From: Undaria pinnatifida
Taxonomy: Eukaryota; Sar; Phaeophyceae; Laminariales; Alariaceae
Length of the DNA stretch: 64,000 bases
Reading direction: 5' to 3'
NCBI GenBank assembly: GCA_012845835.1
Contig: JABAKD010000001.1
Location: 5,858,476 to 5,922,475, forward strand
The notes below the pieces were generated by a model, which had not been told where the DNA came from, made no database searches, and was given only the letters and a program-made list of their open reading frames with translations. The position numbers and the translations under genes were made by a program. Shown here one piece after another: positions 12,011-23,799 of this stretch (positions are counted from its first letter, which is position 1; each line of letters opens with the position of its first letter).

Positions 12011-13550
12011 TACCTGGTACATTTAATTTTTATAATACATCATACATACGCGCGAGAGGCGCAATGTAAGTGTCGTGATATCGTGACACGACGATTCATA
12101 TCATGACGGACATGGTACTGCATAGCCTCCAGACTACCTGGTACTCGTACATGCACAAACTTGAACTTCATCCGGGAGTTGCAACTACCGGAGTCAGTGA
12201 GACTGCTGCGTGATGCTGCTGTTCTGTCTTACCTGGCATGATGTTAAGTACTCGTGCGAGAGCTTGCGTAGACTACGACAGAGACTACTATTAATAGGCC
12301 ACTCTGTACTTCACTCCACGCTACGAGTTACGACTGCTGCTGTGGCCGGTGATGTGGTGAGACTGCTGCATTACATTTTTCTGCAACTTGTACAAGTTGT
12401 AGTACTTGCACTTGAACGTCTGAACATAACACAAAAAACATGTAGTCTAGTCTAGATTCTAGCTAGACCCATACCGCACCTGCAATCCCTGTAGCAGCCC
12501 CAACAGTACATGCACGACCCAGCGATTCCTGTGCCATCTTTCCAAGCATTTTCTTTCCCGCGTCTCCGGCTTTCGGTTCTCGTGGCTTCCCTGTGCAATG
12601 AACTCGAGATCGCTTGCCTCGTCCGAACGTGCGACTGCTCGTATTATGCCTCACAAAGTACGGCTGATGCACAGATCCACCTGAGCGAGAGCATTGCAAC
12701 GGCAACACAGCTGCTGCCGGATACGATATATCCGGATTGGTGACTCTGGCAAGTAATGTGCATACCGGCAGGAAGGCCGTTACCATGTGATATTTTCACG
12801 GCCCGTTGCACACCACAGCAGGCAGCTCGGACACGACAACAGCAGACAACTGCTGCAACACTGACCTGTGTTGCACCCCCTCAGGAAATTACCGAATTCT
12901 GAAAAATCGGTACTTTGAGAGACTGGAACCACACCACATTCCTTAGGGAAAATCCGTACAGGCTGGATTGAGCAAGAGACTCACTTTCGTTCTGCACGCC
13001 ATAACTTTTCAAAGAAATGGAATCGGGAGGAGTTCGGCATATCCTTTTGCTCGCCCAATCACAGCGGATTTGCGCGTCTTGCCGAAAAAGCCCTGGGGAC
13101 AGGTTGTCTCAAAACGAAGAATACCCCCCGCTATTTGTATAGGGTTCAGAGGGATCTGGAGGAAACCAAAACGTCATTTTATTTTTGCGGCGAAATTTTT
13201 TTAAAAAATCCAACACAACAAACCCGGCTTGCGGGTGACATGCGAATTCACCCAGATCCCGGTATAGAAAGTCATATTTTCTATATGAACTCCTTGACGC
13301 CAAACGTCAAAATGAAACACTTTCTCCTCAGAATCTCTTGCGAGTTGCAGCAACAACCACGCTCGGTTAGGGCACGGTACTGCGAGGAATCGAGCTGGGT
13401 ACCAGGCGATGGGAGCAGGGCTAGGAGGAGGATGCTGCACGAGGCCCGGCGAGGTAATCCTGTAGTTTTCAAGTTGCAGTCATCTCTTGTCTCCTGGCAC
13501 TCTTGTCCTCTGTTTGGTACATGTTGGTGCTCGCGTAGTTGCACTCTTAG
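12011..13550. other. gene-free stretch
   Basis: Contains two copies of the ACCTGGTAC motif near 12012 and 12138 and CTG-rich patches near 12200-12380. Overlapping frames near 12463-12786 are open on both strands but lack a recognisable domain. Nothing is called. Confidence 0.4.
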
Positions 13551-13552
13551 CG

Positions 13553-13553
13553 T

Positions 13554-13585
<32 letters not shown>

Positions 13586-13622
13586 TGCTGCTGCCGCTGC
13601 TGCTGCTGCTGCTGCTGCTGTA
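13553..13622. repeat. compound (CCG)n(CTG)n microsatellite
   Basis: About nine CCG triplets are followed by about a dozen mostly CTG triplets. The triplet structure keeps all three frames open and produces polyarginine, polycysteine and polyproline translations that should not be taken as protein. Confidence 0.9.
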
Positions 13623-13624
13623 CG

Positions 13625-14610
13625 AGCACGAGCAGCGTTGATGATATTCTTGTTGTCTTGGAGCGAGGAACTGCTTCTGCCTTGTGGTTATTTGGTTGCG
13701 TGGTTATTTTTCCAGTCTTCGTCTCAAGCTTCAAGTGTGGTAGTGTATACTTCACTTCTATTAATAGCATCTGCCCGACAGCAGGAAAGAGCATGACAGC
13801 AGTTATCAACATGATTATCGCATATTATACACACCTATACGCTCTGTGCAACATTCAAGCGAGCACAACCCCTCGGACACATTTCCCGGCTGGTGTCGTC
13901 GACATGTGGGAGAGTGCAAACGATGAGCGATGCACCTATGGGAAGATCCCGACGAGGCCTTTCCAAAGCCACCCTCTCTGTTGAGTGCGTCCCCCTTGGT
14001 TTTGAGAAAATCGGCGCGGAATTTCAATCCACAGAGTGTTATTTCTGGTTATTTTGCATGTTGACGCACCTCGTACGCAAGAGTGTGTAATTGTAATGCA
14101 ACTTTGCTGGTCTCATGTGCGTTGTATGTCGGTGTCATACTACGCTGTATGATTATAGCACCTGGTCTGCGTAGCAAACCGAGGCACACGAGGAGAAGCG
14201 TATGTTGACCCTTCCTTGGTTAGTCTACTACGCAGGGTCTATTATATAGCATGCCGACCTTTTATGTCGGGCAATCATTTCCAGGGTGCGCTTTGGAAAA
14301 GGTATCAATCTTTTTACTCCCAGCCGTTTATCCGCAAAACGCTTCACGTGACCAGCTCTCAGGTTACGCTCAACATGAAAAAAAAAGCTATACAACTAGT
14401 GGGAACCGAAGGACACGCCAGCTAGCGCTGGATTGCGAAGACAATTGAGTGAAATCGACACACGACGTGTATGAAAATACGTGGAAGTGTGGTGAGCTTA
14501 AGCTTTATTTTTCCCCATCCGCCGGATATAAAGAAGAAGAAAATGAAGAAAAAGCGCAAAGCCAGCCGCCGACATACTATTTAAATAGTTGTAGTTCTAT
14601 GCACATAGCC
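13625..14610. other. no recognisable feature
   Basis: Several short frames, no domain and no shared repeat noticed. Confidence 0.4.
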
Positions 14611-14611
14611 C

Positions 14612-14690
14612 CAACCTTCACCCCAACCCTAACTGCTAAGTAACCCCATCCCTAACCCTAACCCTACAACCCTAATACTGATATAATAGT
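14612..14690. repeat. interstitial telomere-like run (CCCTAA)n, degenerate
   Basis: The segment contains CCCCAACCCTAAC and then CCCTAACCCTAACCCTAC, followed by AACCCTAA. This is a short, imperfect interstitial run of the TTAGGG type found in many eukaryotes including stramenopiles. Confidence 0.6.
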
Positions 14691-14694
14691 ATCC

Positions 14695-14770
14695 CTAGGG
14701 ATATTCCAGGGATTTTCCAGGAATTTCGGGATATTCCAGGAATTTCGCGATATTCCAGGAGTTTCCTCTC
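14695..14770. repeat. 17-18 bp tandem repeat
   Basis: Four imperfect copies of GATATTCCAGGAATTTC. Confidence 0.75.
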
Positions 14771-14853
14771 AGGTCCATTGGAAAGTAATCTGTAAAACCT
14801 ACCGGTAGCTATTAATATTAGTAGTAAAACCCCCATCTATATAAGCACCGCCG

Positions 14854-14963
14854 TTGTTCCGGCAACCGAGTTACCAGGAACATTTATGGAACTTCAGGGG
14901 GGAAATTGTTGTTCCGGCAACCGAGTTACCAGTAACATTTATGGAACTTGAGGGGGGAAAATT
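14854..14963. repeat. 55-bp direct tandem duplication
   Basis: Two nearly identical copies begin TTGTTCCGGCAACCGAG and end GAGGGGGGAAA. Confidence 0.85.
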
Positions 14964-16230
14964 GGCGAGTAAGTCCTTCTGCGCGCTCATATGATACTGA
15001 TAGATGAACCCTTTTCGGCCCTAAGAAACACCATCAAAACAATCCAGACGTGCGGTGGTCATGTTGTTGTTGTTGTTCTCACATTAACTCGCATAATCAA
15101 GTCCGTGGTCATGTCAACCCCCGGTCATATCAACCCCTTTTGAGACTTGAGAGGGAGAAAGTGACGACGAAAAGTGACGATGAAATCATCGGCCACGGTT
15201 GCTTGGCGATGAAAACCTTGCATTGGCGCTCAAACGACAACAATACAACAAATCCGGCGGGACGGGCGCAGCATGATCCTATTCGTACTGCTGCTTGCTG
15301 CGCGCTCGCGCTACTGGTAGATGCATGCAAATATCGCAATTTTCGTTTTCTTTATCATTATACACGGGCCCTCACGACTTGATGACCGTTTTGAGACTCT
15401 GGCACAGGCCCTAACGACTTTATAACCGTTTCGAGACTCTGGTGTGCCGATCTCAAAAGCGAGAAGTTTGATCGCGTGTTTTAGGCCCCAACAGAGTCAA
15501 CCGTTTTGAGACCCTGATATGGTGATTACCTCCAAAGCTACATACCTGGTGGGTCTTTTCGTTGTCAACGAAGCGCGCAAAGCAGTACAAGTCCAGTAAG
15601 TGTGGTTGATCATGTCGCGCGCGTGTGGTGCGACTCCTTATGCAATTTGAGTTTCAGCAATTCAATCGGTCGTACTCGGAGCTGACGTTTTTCAATTTTT
15701 TACAATTTTGAAACAGGGAACAGACGCATGCTACTATAGAAACAGCGCCTTGTTGGCCTAAACAATTTTCTGAGTGACGGGGGATCGGCATGTCCTTCTT
15801 TGGCACATGTTTCGTTGTATACGTAGGCCATTGAAATGTTCAACGCGAAGAACTTTTAATTTTCTCCAAATGAGCTATTGAGTGAGATGTAGAGCTCCTG
15901 AAGCGAGGAAGGACCCTCCAAAAAAAATGGTACTCGAAGCATGCGTCAACAGAAACCCTAGCCCCGCGGCCGGGACTGCTTCGCGGGGCCGGTGCCGTAA
16001 TCGACATTTTTGTTCCGACATTTTTTCCCTCTACAGTCCCGAAGGTGTTTTACTGGTGGCATATGGGGGCAAGAATGATTCTGCACCAATTCTATGAAAC
16101 CTATCGCCCCAACTGGCGCAGTTCTACAGGGGTTCACCGTTCAACTACGGCGCAAAATAGCCCGGATCTTATTCCAAGTGGTTTATCCCTAAAAAAATCG
16201 GTGCAGTTGTGCAAGGGTTGAATCGACACA
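14964..16230. repeat. gene-free stretch with an old ~50-bp repeat
   Basis: At about 15360-15520 three diverged copies of GGCCCTAACGACTT...CCGTTTTGAGACTCTGG follow each other. Nothing else is recognised here. Confidence 0.5.
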
Positions 16231-16234
16231 CGAT

Positions 16235-16560
16235 ATGACACGATGCGACACACCTGGTATACTGCTGTCGTATATATACCTGGTACATATAAACGCAGCT
16301 ATGCTATGTATGTACCACCTGGTACATATTATAGCAGCTATCAATACCTGGTATGTATGTACCAGGTAACGTTTACCCATCCGCCGTGAGATATAAACAG
16401 ACAAATCAACGGTGTTCTGAACTTGCCGTGGGCACAGGCACATGACACGTACCTCGTACTTGGTTTAGAGTGCAGGGCAGCCCCTACTTGAGTACGAAAC
16501 ACGTTAAGAAGAAAGGCAGGCTGATACCTGGTATGTAAGAAAGCAGGGATCAATTTTCCC
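16235..16560. repeat. cluster of ACCTGGTA / TACCAGGT motifs
   Basis: Six or more copies of the near-palindrome TACCTGGTA occur within about 300 bp, most followed by CATATA- or TGTATGTA-like sequence. The motif is scattered through the window (see findings). Confidence 0.6.
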
Positions 16561-17250
16561 GAAGTTTTGTGCGAAACGCACCCTCTCCCATTTACGAAAC
16601 CAGACCTGGGTCAGGAGTTCTGTTTCTCATCAGTTGTCCTGTACTGTGTGCTACCGGGTTCATACGAGCCCACGGTTTGACGCATTGACTGACGGCCCCC
16701 ATGTGCTTGTTTGTGTGTGTTTTCACATGAAATTGTTGTTTACACCGATCGACATCCAGCACACCCAGTGTACCGATGCCCCCATAGTCAACACTAAAAC
16801 CTGAATGCAAAGCAGCCAAAGACCTTTGAGCGCCCCAAAAGAGCGATCTCGTATGATATGGTGGCAACTTGGTCACAGGTGGCATCCTTTCTTCCCCCCC
16901 GTATTTACTTACCTTGGTTTTTTGTCGCGCAGAGCGTCCATTCAGCATTCCAACTGCTCGTCGATTTCCATCGAGGTTTGCAAACCCACTCTCTTGCACG
17001 TTTGGCGACGGAGTGAGACTCCGAAAAAGCCAGGATGCGGACAATATTTCCCCAGCTGGAGCCCGGTAATTTCCGGGAAACATCCTATTCAGGCTTTTCA
17101 TCCCCCCCCCCCCCCCCAACGTCGTATGATTTGTCCTGTTTTCTGGTATCCAAGGAAAATAAGTATCTGTTGTGTAAGGACCACTCTCAACGACATAAAT
17201 ACTTTTTTTTTTTTCTTCTTTTCCTGAAGTTTTAGCATTTTCCAAAACCT
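16560..17250 (-). other. long open frame of doubtful coding status
   Basis: A minus-strand frame of 217 codons (17245 to 16592) is open. The opposite strand is also open over much of the interval, there is a poly-C run at 17101-17117, codon use is unbiased, and no domain is visible. Landmarks near 16870-17000 (CACAGGTGGCATCC, GTCGCGCAGAGCG, CTGCTCGTCGATTT) resemble those of the SINE-like repeats at 42.7 and 45.4 kb. The interval is therefore more likely an old insertion than a gene. Confidence 0.35.
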
Positions 17251-18620
17251 GAACCAGGACAAATTATGAACGAGTACGAGTAGTCTACAGGCTCAGCTGG
17301 CTCGTTAAATAATCGTCTACCCGACAGAGAACCGTCAACACAGCAACCGCGCTCGCGGAAATCATCCGCGTGGTGGCCCTGCTGGAGGTTGTCTGGTTCA
17401 CCGGCAGTTGTCCGTGCCTTGGGGAGTGAATGTGTCACCAAATGGTCACGCGACAACGCGAAACGCGACAAGATTGTCAGTTTCGGCGCTCATCGAGATG
17501 ATTCGCTCGGCTACGTTGGTGCGGCGCCTTTGTCAAGTCGACGATGACAGCCCGGAAGCCCGCTGCGCGTTCTGCAATCTGCGATGGCTAGCGAATTGCC
17601 TGGAAACGACCGTCGTCAGTCTCGTGCGCTCGCGAGTCGTGGCTGATGGTGCCACGGCTCAAGGGGTGCGGCTACCCGATCATCTTATCGTTTTGGCGTT
17701 TTAACCTAAATTTGTTCAACATTTTGGAGACAGTTTTTCAGCAGAGGGTGAAGTTTTCCTGCTTTCACCGAAATACCATCGTCAAAAAAATGATGATTGA
17801 GCAAAAAACTAAAATAATCTGTTCGTTGGCATCGGCCCTAAGAAGAATAACCATCCAAGGTTCGACACCCAGCTCAGCGGCCAGCGGGGGCGTCCTTCTG
17901 TCGTACCGTTCCAAGTTACTGCGGGTTAGGGTTTGGGTTTATTGGCTTAGTTTAGGCCTGAAGGATTTCCTGGTACATGACATGCAAGGTCCCCTTGCGC
18001 GATGAGGCTGGCTTGATATCCCGGGTGCGCCTTAAGTTGAAAAGGGGGAACACAGGCTTTCCTACGATCGGCACCTAGGTACGAGTATAACGTAAGAAAG
18101 CTCTTCAAAGCCAAAGAAAAGACAAGTAGCAACCGCGCAAGTAACCGGGCAAGCAGCGCCGACCAGTCAAAACAAGTTGTTTATTTGATTTTATACAGCT
18201 ACTTGTAAGAAAAGGAGCTGTAATGCACTGATAAATAAGGTTTTCTTGGTATATCTGAGTTTCTTCGTCTACCGTATACGAAGGTGTATACCACGAAGGT
18301 GTATATCACCCTGTTCGTTGTATAGCCCTGAACTCCAACCCTTTTGGGCGGGGGCTCGAGGTTTTGGTGGCGTTTCCCCCCCAAAAAACGGGCGGCCGAA
18401 AAATCAGCCTATGCTAGACCAATAAGGCCAACCACCGGCATGCCCATCCTACGGTTAGATCGACTCCAGTTTTTGCGTGCCCCACCTGCTTCGAGTGTAG
18501 CAGCAAAACGCCGTTGCAGTCACTGTTCTATTAAAAGCAACCCTTATACCACTTGCGCCTCGCTCGGTGGTGTCATTCGTTTGATCAAATCCTGACGGAC
18601 CACCTAACTTTTTATCGGGA
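17250..18620. other. no recognisable feature
   Basis: The frame at 17408-17704 has somewhat protein-like composition but no domain. A TCCTGGTACATGACATG motif near 17970 matches one near 6825. Confidence 0.35.
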
Positions 18621-18625
18621 TTTGA

Positions 18626-18975
18626 CTCCCACCAACACGCCTCTTCCGATCACAACCTTTTCTCCAAGGCGAGTGACCAAGACGCTCTGATTTTGCTCCC
18701 ACTAACACACTTCTCCTGATAACTGCCTTCCTGCCGAAACGAAACACCAACGCGCTCTGAATTTTCTCCCACCAACACAATTCTTCCGATAACCGCCTTC
18801 TCGCCAAAGCAAGCCACCAACACGCTCTAATGTCACCCTCACCGATACGCGTCTTTAGGTGACTGTCTTCTTGCCAAAGCGAGCGACCGACACGCTCTGA
18901 TTTTGCTCCCATCAACACGCGTCTCCCGATAACTGCCTTCTCGCCAAAGCGAGCCACCAACACGCTTTGACATCG
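18626..18975. repeat. 70-bp minisatellite, five units
   Basis: Units begin at about 18626, 18696, 18766, 18835 and 18906 with CTCCCACCAACACGC and contain CCGATAACTGCCTTCTCGCC and CCACCAACACGCTCTGA. The minus strand stays open for 134 codons, but 70 is not a multiple of three. Successive units are therefore read in different frames, and the open frame is a property of the repeat rather than evidence of a protein. Confidence 0.85.
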
Positions 18976-19925
18976 CACCAGGCACCCCACCGTTCTTGGT
19001 TTATCCATTGTTTGATGGCATAATCAATAGGAGCCACTGCGAAAAAGAGAAACATAACTGAACGAATGACGCGAGACCCAAAGAGAGATGATGGGGATGA
19101 AGATAAATTGTACATCGAATACATGGTGTTTGTAGGTGGTGGAGAGGTTTTGGGAAAGGTACGTAGCAGGGTCGTCGCACATGTACGAGGACCCTCTCCT
19201 AAAGTAGGGGCTGCATACATTAAGCCGATTGATCGCATATTCCGGGTGGTTGGTTCTTAACAGCTACCTGTGGATATCATGAGATATTCGTGCTATTACA
19301 CTCACGCGGAGCCACAATCCGAGGGCACTGCACAAGCCACAAGTACTCGCAAGACTATTTTTATTTCTGTGGTCGTGGTGGTTTTGTTCGTTTTCTCGAG
19401 TGCGAGCTGCTGAAACGAAACCCTTCGGTTGTCGGTTAGTTGGGTGACTCCCTTGGTTTGATTGGTTGATTACAGTGACGACCATGAGGGTCAACTGGCC
19501 TCCCTTCTTTTTCAGACGATTTGACCGTTTTTTAAGTGCAACCACGCATGCTTTTCTGGTTGTCATCGTGTTGGAAACAGAAACTATATTTTTTATTTGT
19601 ACGCACATTTATGCGGATAAACTACTAGGCGTCCGGGTGGAGTCCTTTATTTTGCAGAATTAAAGCGTTACCCCGCTTAGGACTGCAGTCCCGTTTCGGG
19701 GACCAAAACTTGGAATTAGACTTGGATGTATGTTTCCGTACAGTGCAGAAGTAGACCGGGTTCATGTGTTAACTTAGTAGTTCCCTGAGGTCACGTTATC
19801 ATGTGTATGACCCAGTGGCCCGTACTCGTACGTAGCTGCTGTTTATAATAGGTAGTAGAGGTCACCGGATATACACGACAGAAAGGTACCGCGTGCGATT
19901 AATTTTGGGCTATCGTAGTATACAA
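18976..19925. other. no recognisable feature
   Basis: Short frames only. The motif GAAACCCTTCGGTT near 19415 also occurs near 24622, suggesting an old shared repeat. Nothing else is recognised upstream of the LINE. Confidence 0.4.
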
Positions 19926-22060
19926 GTATGCTCGTATGCATCATAGCAATTTCCTTTTTTCTTATGGCCAGAACCCATACTGATTGCAACAATTACAGAG
20001 GGATCTCGCTTGTTGCCCACGCAGGCAAAATATTGTTGAAAATCGTTGCGTCCCGCCTTAGCAACTACTGCGAGGCCGAGGAAATACTTCCTGAAGAACA
20101 GTGCGGCTTCCGTCCCGCACGGTCGACGGTCGACATGCTGTTTGTCGTGCGCCGGTTGCAAGAGCTCGGACGACAGAGGAAAATCCCCCTGTACATGTGC
20201 TTCATCGATCTGCAGAAAGCGTACGACTCTGTCGACCGGGAACTGTTGTGGGAGGTACTCACACGCCTTGGCGTACCAACCAAGATGCTTACAGTTATCC
20301 GCAACTTCCACGAAGGCATGCGGGCTCGCGTGCGTGCGGATGACGGCGAGCACTCGGATTGGTTTAATGTCACCCAGGGGCTGCGGCAAGGCTGCGTGCT
20401 ATCACCGTTACTGTTCAACGTGTTCTTCGCTGCTGCGATACACGTCGTGCTGGTACGCTTCAGCAAAGACGAAAGCATCGTAAGGGATTTGGTTCACCTC
20501 GAAGAGGGCAGTGCAGTCGGAAAAGAGGAACCGTTGGCATGCGTGCAAAGGGCTGTGTGGGGCATGTTGTACGCAGATGACGCAGGAATTGTTTCGAAGT
20601 CGGCGGAAGGCCTTGCTAAAATGATGACAGTCATCGTGACTGTCTTCGAAGCAGCAGGCCTCACGGTATCGGAAAAGAAGACAGAGACGATGCTGCTACG
20701 AACACCGGACCAGACATCCCTCGCCCCACCGCTCGCGATCGAAGCATCAGGCCAGAGGTATAAACAGACGACCCAGTTTTTATACCTAGGCGGCATTATC
20801 CACGAAAGCGCTGACCTTTCGCTCGAAATCGAACGACGGATCCGTCTCATGCGGGCATGCCTCAAACGGTTTGGCCCGGAATTGTATGACAGGACGACCG
20901 CCCCGCTTAGTCTGAAAGTCCGCATGCTGAAGGCCGAGGTCATTGAGACCCTGCTGTACGGGTGTGTGACGTGGACCCTCAATGCGGACCACTTCGCCAA
21001 GCTCCGATCAGCCCACCACGAAGTCCTTTTGCGAGTCATTGGCTTCCAGCGCCGATTACGCACCGACCACACCACCCTCTCGTACGCGAAGGCCCTCAGG
21101 ATGACACGATGCGAGAGCATCGAAACGACCATCCGTAAACGGCGGCTCTTCTTTGCCGGGGCCCTGGTGCGACAACACAAGGGGCGACTGCCCCGTCGGT
21201 TGATGTTCGGGACGATCGCTGGTGGGGAGAACCCGAAACCAGGCGGACAACTTAAGACTTGGCCTAGAGCCATAGCTGAGGACCTTAGGGTGTTCAAAGC
21301 CAACGAGGGATCAACGGAACACTCCCCCTTAGTTTTTGGAGTTGGGACCGCGCTGTGGCCCACTGCAGCAAAAAAGGTGGGCAAGTGGTACCGGGGGGTC
21401 CTCGAAGCAGCTGAACGGTTCATGGGCAGGTGGCACGAGGATGAGGCAAAGCTGAGTAGACAGCGCCGCGCATCCGCCGTGGGTGGTGTCGAAGGGAACG
21501 GGGGGAGGGGGGGCAGCAGGAGGGGTAGAAGGAACACCGCCCAAGGGTATGGGGGCAGGGGGGGGGACAGGAGGAGTAGAAGGGAAACCGCGGTAGATGA
21601 AAGTAGGAAGGAGACCGCAGACAGGGTAGCAAGGTACCAGGCCGACTAGTAGGTGGAACCTTTCTATCTATGCCACTCGTACCGCCAACTGCTGCGGCTG
21701 CTCGGAATGTGATGTCTTGGTACTTTGATTTTTCCGTGAATTTATTTATTTTATTTTATTTTATTTTATTTTCTTTCCCCTTCTTATCCTTATGAAGGGA
21801 GTCTTGCATGGTGGGTAGGTGACGAGCCTGTTTTATTTGGCCCTCCCAGTCTTCCTTCTTCTACTTGTTTCTTTTTTCCGGGGTATTTTTTCTCTTTCCC
21901 TTTCTTTCCCCCTTGCATGTCCATTTTGGCTCATGCTCGGGGTATGTTTCTATCTCCCGTGCTTTGGCTCCCCTTTTTATTTATTTATTTATTTATTTTG
22001 TCTTGGTTTCTTTCGTTGTTTCTCTCTTTTACAAGGTATTTTGGTTTAATGAGAAGAACA
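19910..22060 (+). mobile_element. LINE copy 1 (truncated body plus 3' UTR)
   Basis: The coding part ends at 21649. The following 3' UTR is T-rich, with (TTTTA)n around 21740-21770, CCGGGGTATTTTTTC and (ATTT)n around 21978-22000. No clear target-site duplication or poly-A tail was identified. The right boundary is set by the start of the second 3'-end copy. Confidence 0.7.
19928..21649 (+). CDS. LINE-type (non-LTR) reverse transcriptase, 5'-truncated
   Basis: The 573-residue open frame is the C-terminal part of a LINE ORF2. Family knowledge: the protein makes cDNA directly at a nicked target. Visible motifs: [16 protein letters not shown] (21-36), [17 protein letters not shown] (92-108, catalytic Asp 94), [14 protein letters not shown] (151-164), and [10 protein letters not shown] (213-222) with the YADD catalytic pair. 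Thumb-like and C-terminal segments follow, including [20 protein letters not shown]. The tail is rich in Gly and Arg. No apurinic endonuclease domain lies upstream, and the frame starts just before the reverse transcriptase fingers, so this is a 5'-truncated insertion. The ATG at 19928 is simply the first in frame and may not be a real start. No internal stops were found, so the insertion is fairly young. Confidence 0.9.
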   Translation: MLVCIIAISFFLMARTHTDCNNYRGISLVAHAGKILLKIVASRLSNYCEAEEILPEEQCGFRPARSTVDMLFVVRRLQELGRQRKIPLYMCFIDLQKAYDSVDRELLWEVLTRLGVPTKMLTVIRNFHEGMRARVRADDGEHSDWFNVTQGLRQGCVLSPLLFNVFFAAAIHVVLVRFSKDESIVRDLVHLEEGSAVGKEEPLACVQRAVWGMLYADDAGIVSKSAEGLAKMMTVIVTVFEAAGLTVSEKKTETMLLRTPDQTSLAPPLAIEASGQRYKQTTQFLYLGGIIHESADLSLEIERRIRLMRACLKRFGPELYDRTTAPLSLKVRMLKAEVIETLLYGCVTWTLNADHFAKLRSAHHEVLLRVIGFQRRLRTDHTTLSYAKALRMTRCESIETTIRKRRLFFAGALVRQHKGRLPRRLMFGTIAGGENPKPGGQLKTWPRAIAEDLRVFKANEGSTEHSPLVFGVGTALWPTAAKKVGKWYRGVLEAAERFMGRWHEDEAKLSRQRRASAVGGVEGNGGRGGSRRGRRNTAQGYGGRGGDRRSRRETAVDESRKETADRVARYQAD

Positions 22061-22565
22061 CAAAGGGGGGAGGGGGGGAAACAGGAGGAGTAGAAGGAAA
22101 GCCGTCCAAGGGAATGGGGGCAGGGGGGGCAACAGGAGGAATAGAAGGGAGACCGCGGTGGACGAAGGCAGGAAGGAAATGGCAGACAGGGTAGCAAGGT
22201 ACCAGGCCGACTAGTAGGTACATAGCACTTTTCGTCTTTCTCTGGGGTATTTTTTTCCCCTTTGTTCCCTCCTTGCGTGTCCAGGTTTTTGGCTCGTGTT
22301 CGGATTATCTTATTTTGGTTTTACTTTACTTTATTTTATTTCATTTTATTATGTTTCTTTTCCGAGCTTTGGCTCTCCTTTGCGGTTGGGTTGTTTCTTC
22401 GATTTCCCCTTCATTTTGTTTGTTTCATTTTTTGTTTTATTTTTATCTTTGTTTTTATTTGTTTTCTTATTTTGTTTTTTGTTTTTTGTTTTCGTTTTTG
22501 TTTTTGTTTTTGTTTATTTCGTATTTCTCTCTTCCAATGTATTTCTGTTGCTGACGTATGTATGT
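22060..22565 (+). mobile_element. second LINE 3' end, severely truncated
   Basis: From 22060 the C-terminal tail of the same LINE frame is repeated in the correct frame, ending [10 protein letters not shown] and stop, as at 21620-21649. It is followed by a diverged copy of the 3' UTR (TGGGGTATTTTTTTCCCC, GGTTTTTGGCTCGTGTTCGG). The offset between the two stops is about 567 bp. Either a very short 5'-truncated copy landed directly behind copy 1, or the 3' end was tandemly duplicated. The tail of this interval is T-rich simple sequence. Confidence 0.75.
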
Positions 22566-22599
22566 TGTGCCTGTCGTACCCAGTACTAGGGCATGACAT

Positions 22600-23010
22600 T
22601 GCGTTGTCGAATGCATTACGATGCATTATCTCTGTGTCGTGGCTTGTGACCACAGAGCTGATCTTTCTAGGGTGAAGAATCAGTACGGACACTGGGTGTG
22701 CTGGATGTCGACGAGTAGAAGAACGGTTTGATGTGAAGAACACACACACACACACATACTCATAGGAAAGTATTCCTTGCGGTTTCAGTTTCATTGATTT
22801 TGGAGGATAACCGCCCATGCAGCATGAGGCGGGCAAATCGGCGGGAATAAAATAAATCAAGAATTTCTTTTGTTTGCCCAAACTCTCTCTTAAGTCAGGT
22901 CTGACTCGCTTTTCTATCATGTGCAGATTCCGTTTTTTGGCGTCTAGGAGGAACAGGAGATATTTACTTTCGCCTTCCGTCCAACTATAGAGATATGGCA
23001 TTATTTTTCA
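22600..23010. repeat. dispersed fragment plus (CA)n microsatellite
   Basis: About 22636-22720 matches 31615-31705 in inverted orientation (shared ACCCAGTGTCCGTRC, GATTCTTCAYCCTAGAAAGAT). A (CA)10 run lies at 22739-22758. The remainder is unassigned. Confidence 0.6.
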
Positions 23011-23019
23011 GCATGCATG

Positions 23020-23790
23020 CATGCCTCTCGGGGGTGTCAAATCCCTCCTCAAACGGCATGATCAGCAATCGTGTTATCCGCGTTTGCTTAGGTTGTCGCT
23101 TATAAAACCGTTTCTGAATCCGGAAATGAACGTTTTCGGATCGCAAAACCGGTTTGTAGTCTTACAGACCCGAAACTGGCGTTTTTTTAGGTTTCCAATT
23201 TGGGATATCGTTTTCGGGACGCGCCCCACCGGGAAATGGAGTCCAGTTTCGGATATATTGTATCCAAAATTGCACCGGTAATTGCATCATGACGGGGTTC
23301 CATACATCGTGGGAGGCAGCAAGCGTGATAGTAAGCCGAAAACAGCAGTAACTATCAAGAAACGTATCATGGGTCCACACGTGTTACTGCTGCTGCTGCT
23401 GCGGCTGCTGCTGCTGTGTCCCGCTATCCGCTCGCACACACCACGATCATCACCACGAGCCGATGGGGTCGGGTAGTGATGGTGGCGGCTACGAGAGCCT
23501 TGACGCCCTCCTCGCAGTCGTGATTGAAGGGTTCGCCAAACGCAAGACACACACTCATGTGCCGTCGAGGACGAGGACAGCCACCGTCTGCAACGGTCGC
23601 GTTGTTGTTACTGCACGAGATCGACGAGAGCGTGGGGGAAGACCACCTTCCTCGCGTGAAGCGCACCCGGTGTGTCTCCCTCGCCCCACCTTCAAAGCGT
23701 CATTGCGTGCGCTGAGACAGATGGTCTGGTGCGGCGCACTCGTACGAGTACCTAGTCGAGCGATCGCCGTTGTCGATCATGGCGTGAGTT
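23020..23790 (-). repeat. dispersed repeat DR2, copy 2
   Basis: Inverted copy of 10160-10910. Read on the minus strand it encodes the same terminal pattern (SVCLAFGE, DCEEGVK, HRLVV, VCASG then stop). A CTG microsatellite at about 23385-23417 sits at the position of the corresponding AGCAGCAGCA tract in copy 1. Confidence 0.6.
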
Positions 23791-23799
23791 ATGTCCATT

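Noticed and set aside
16592-17245. Minus-strand frame of 217 codons
   Set aside because: No domain, opposite strand also open, crosses a poly-C run, and contains landmarks of a SINE-like repeat.
18604-19008. Minus-strand frame of 134 codons
   Set aside because: Crosses a 70-bp repeat in shifting frames.
20494-21537. Minus-strand frame of 347 codons
   Set aside because: It is the antisense shadow of the LINE reverse transcriptase, which has all catalytic motifs on the plus strand.
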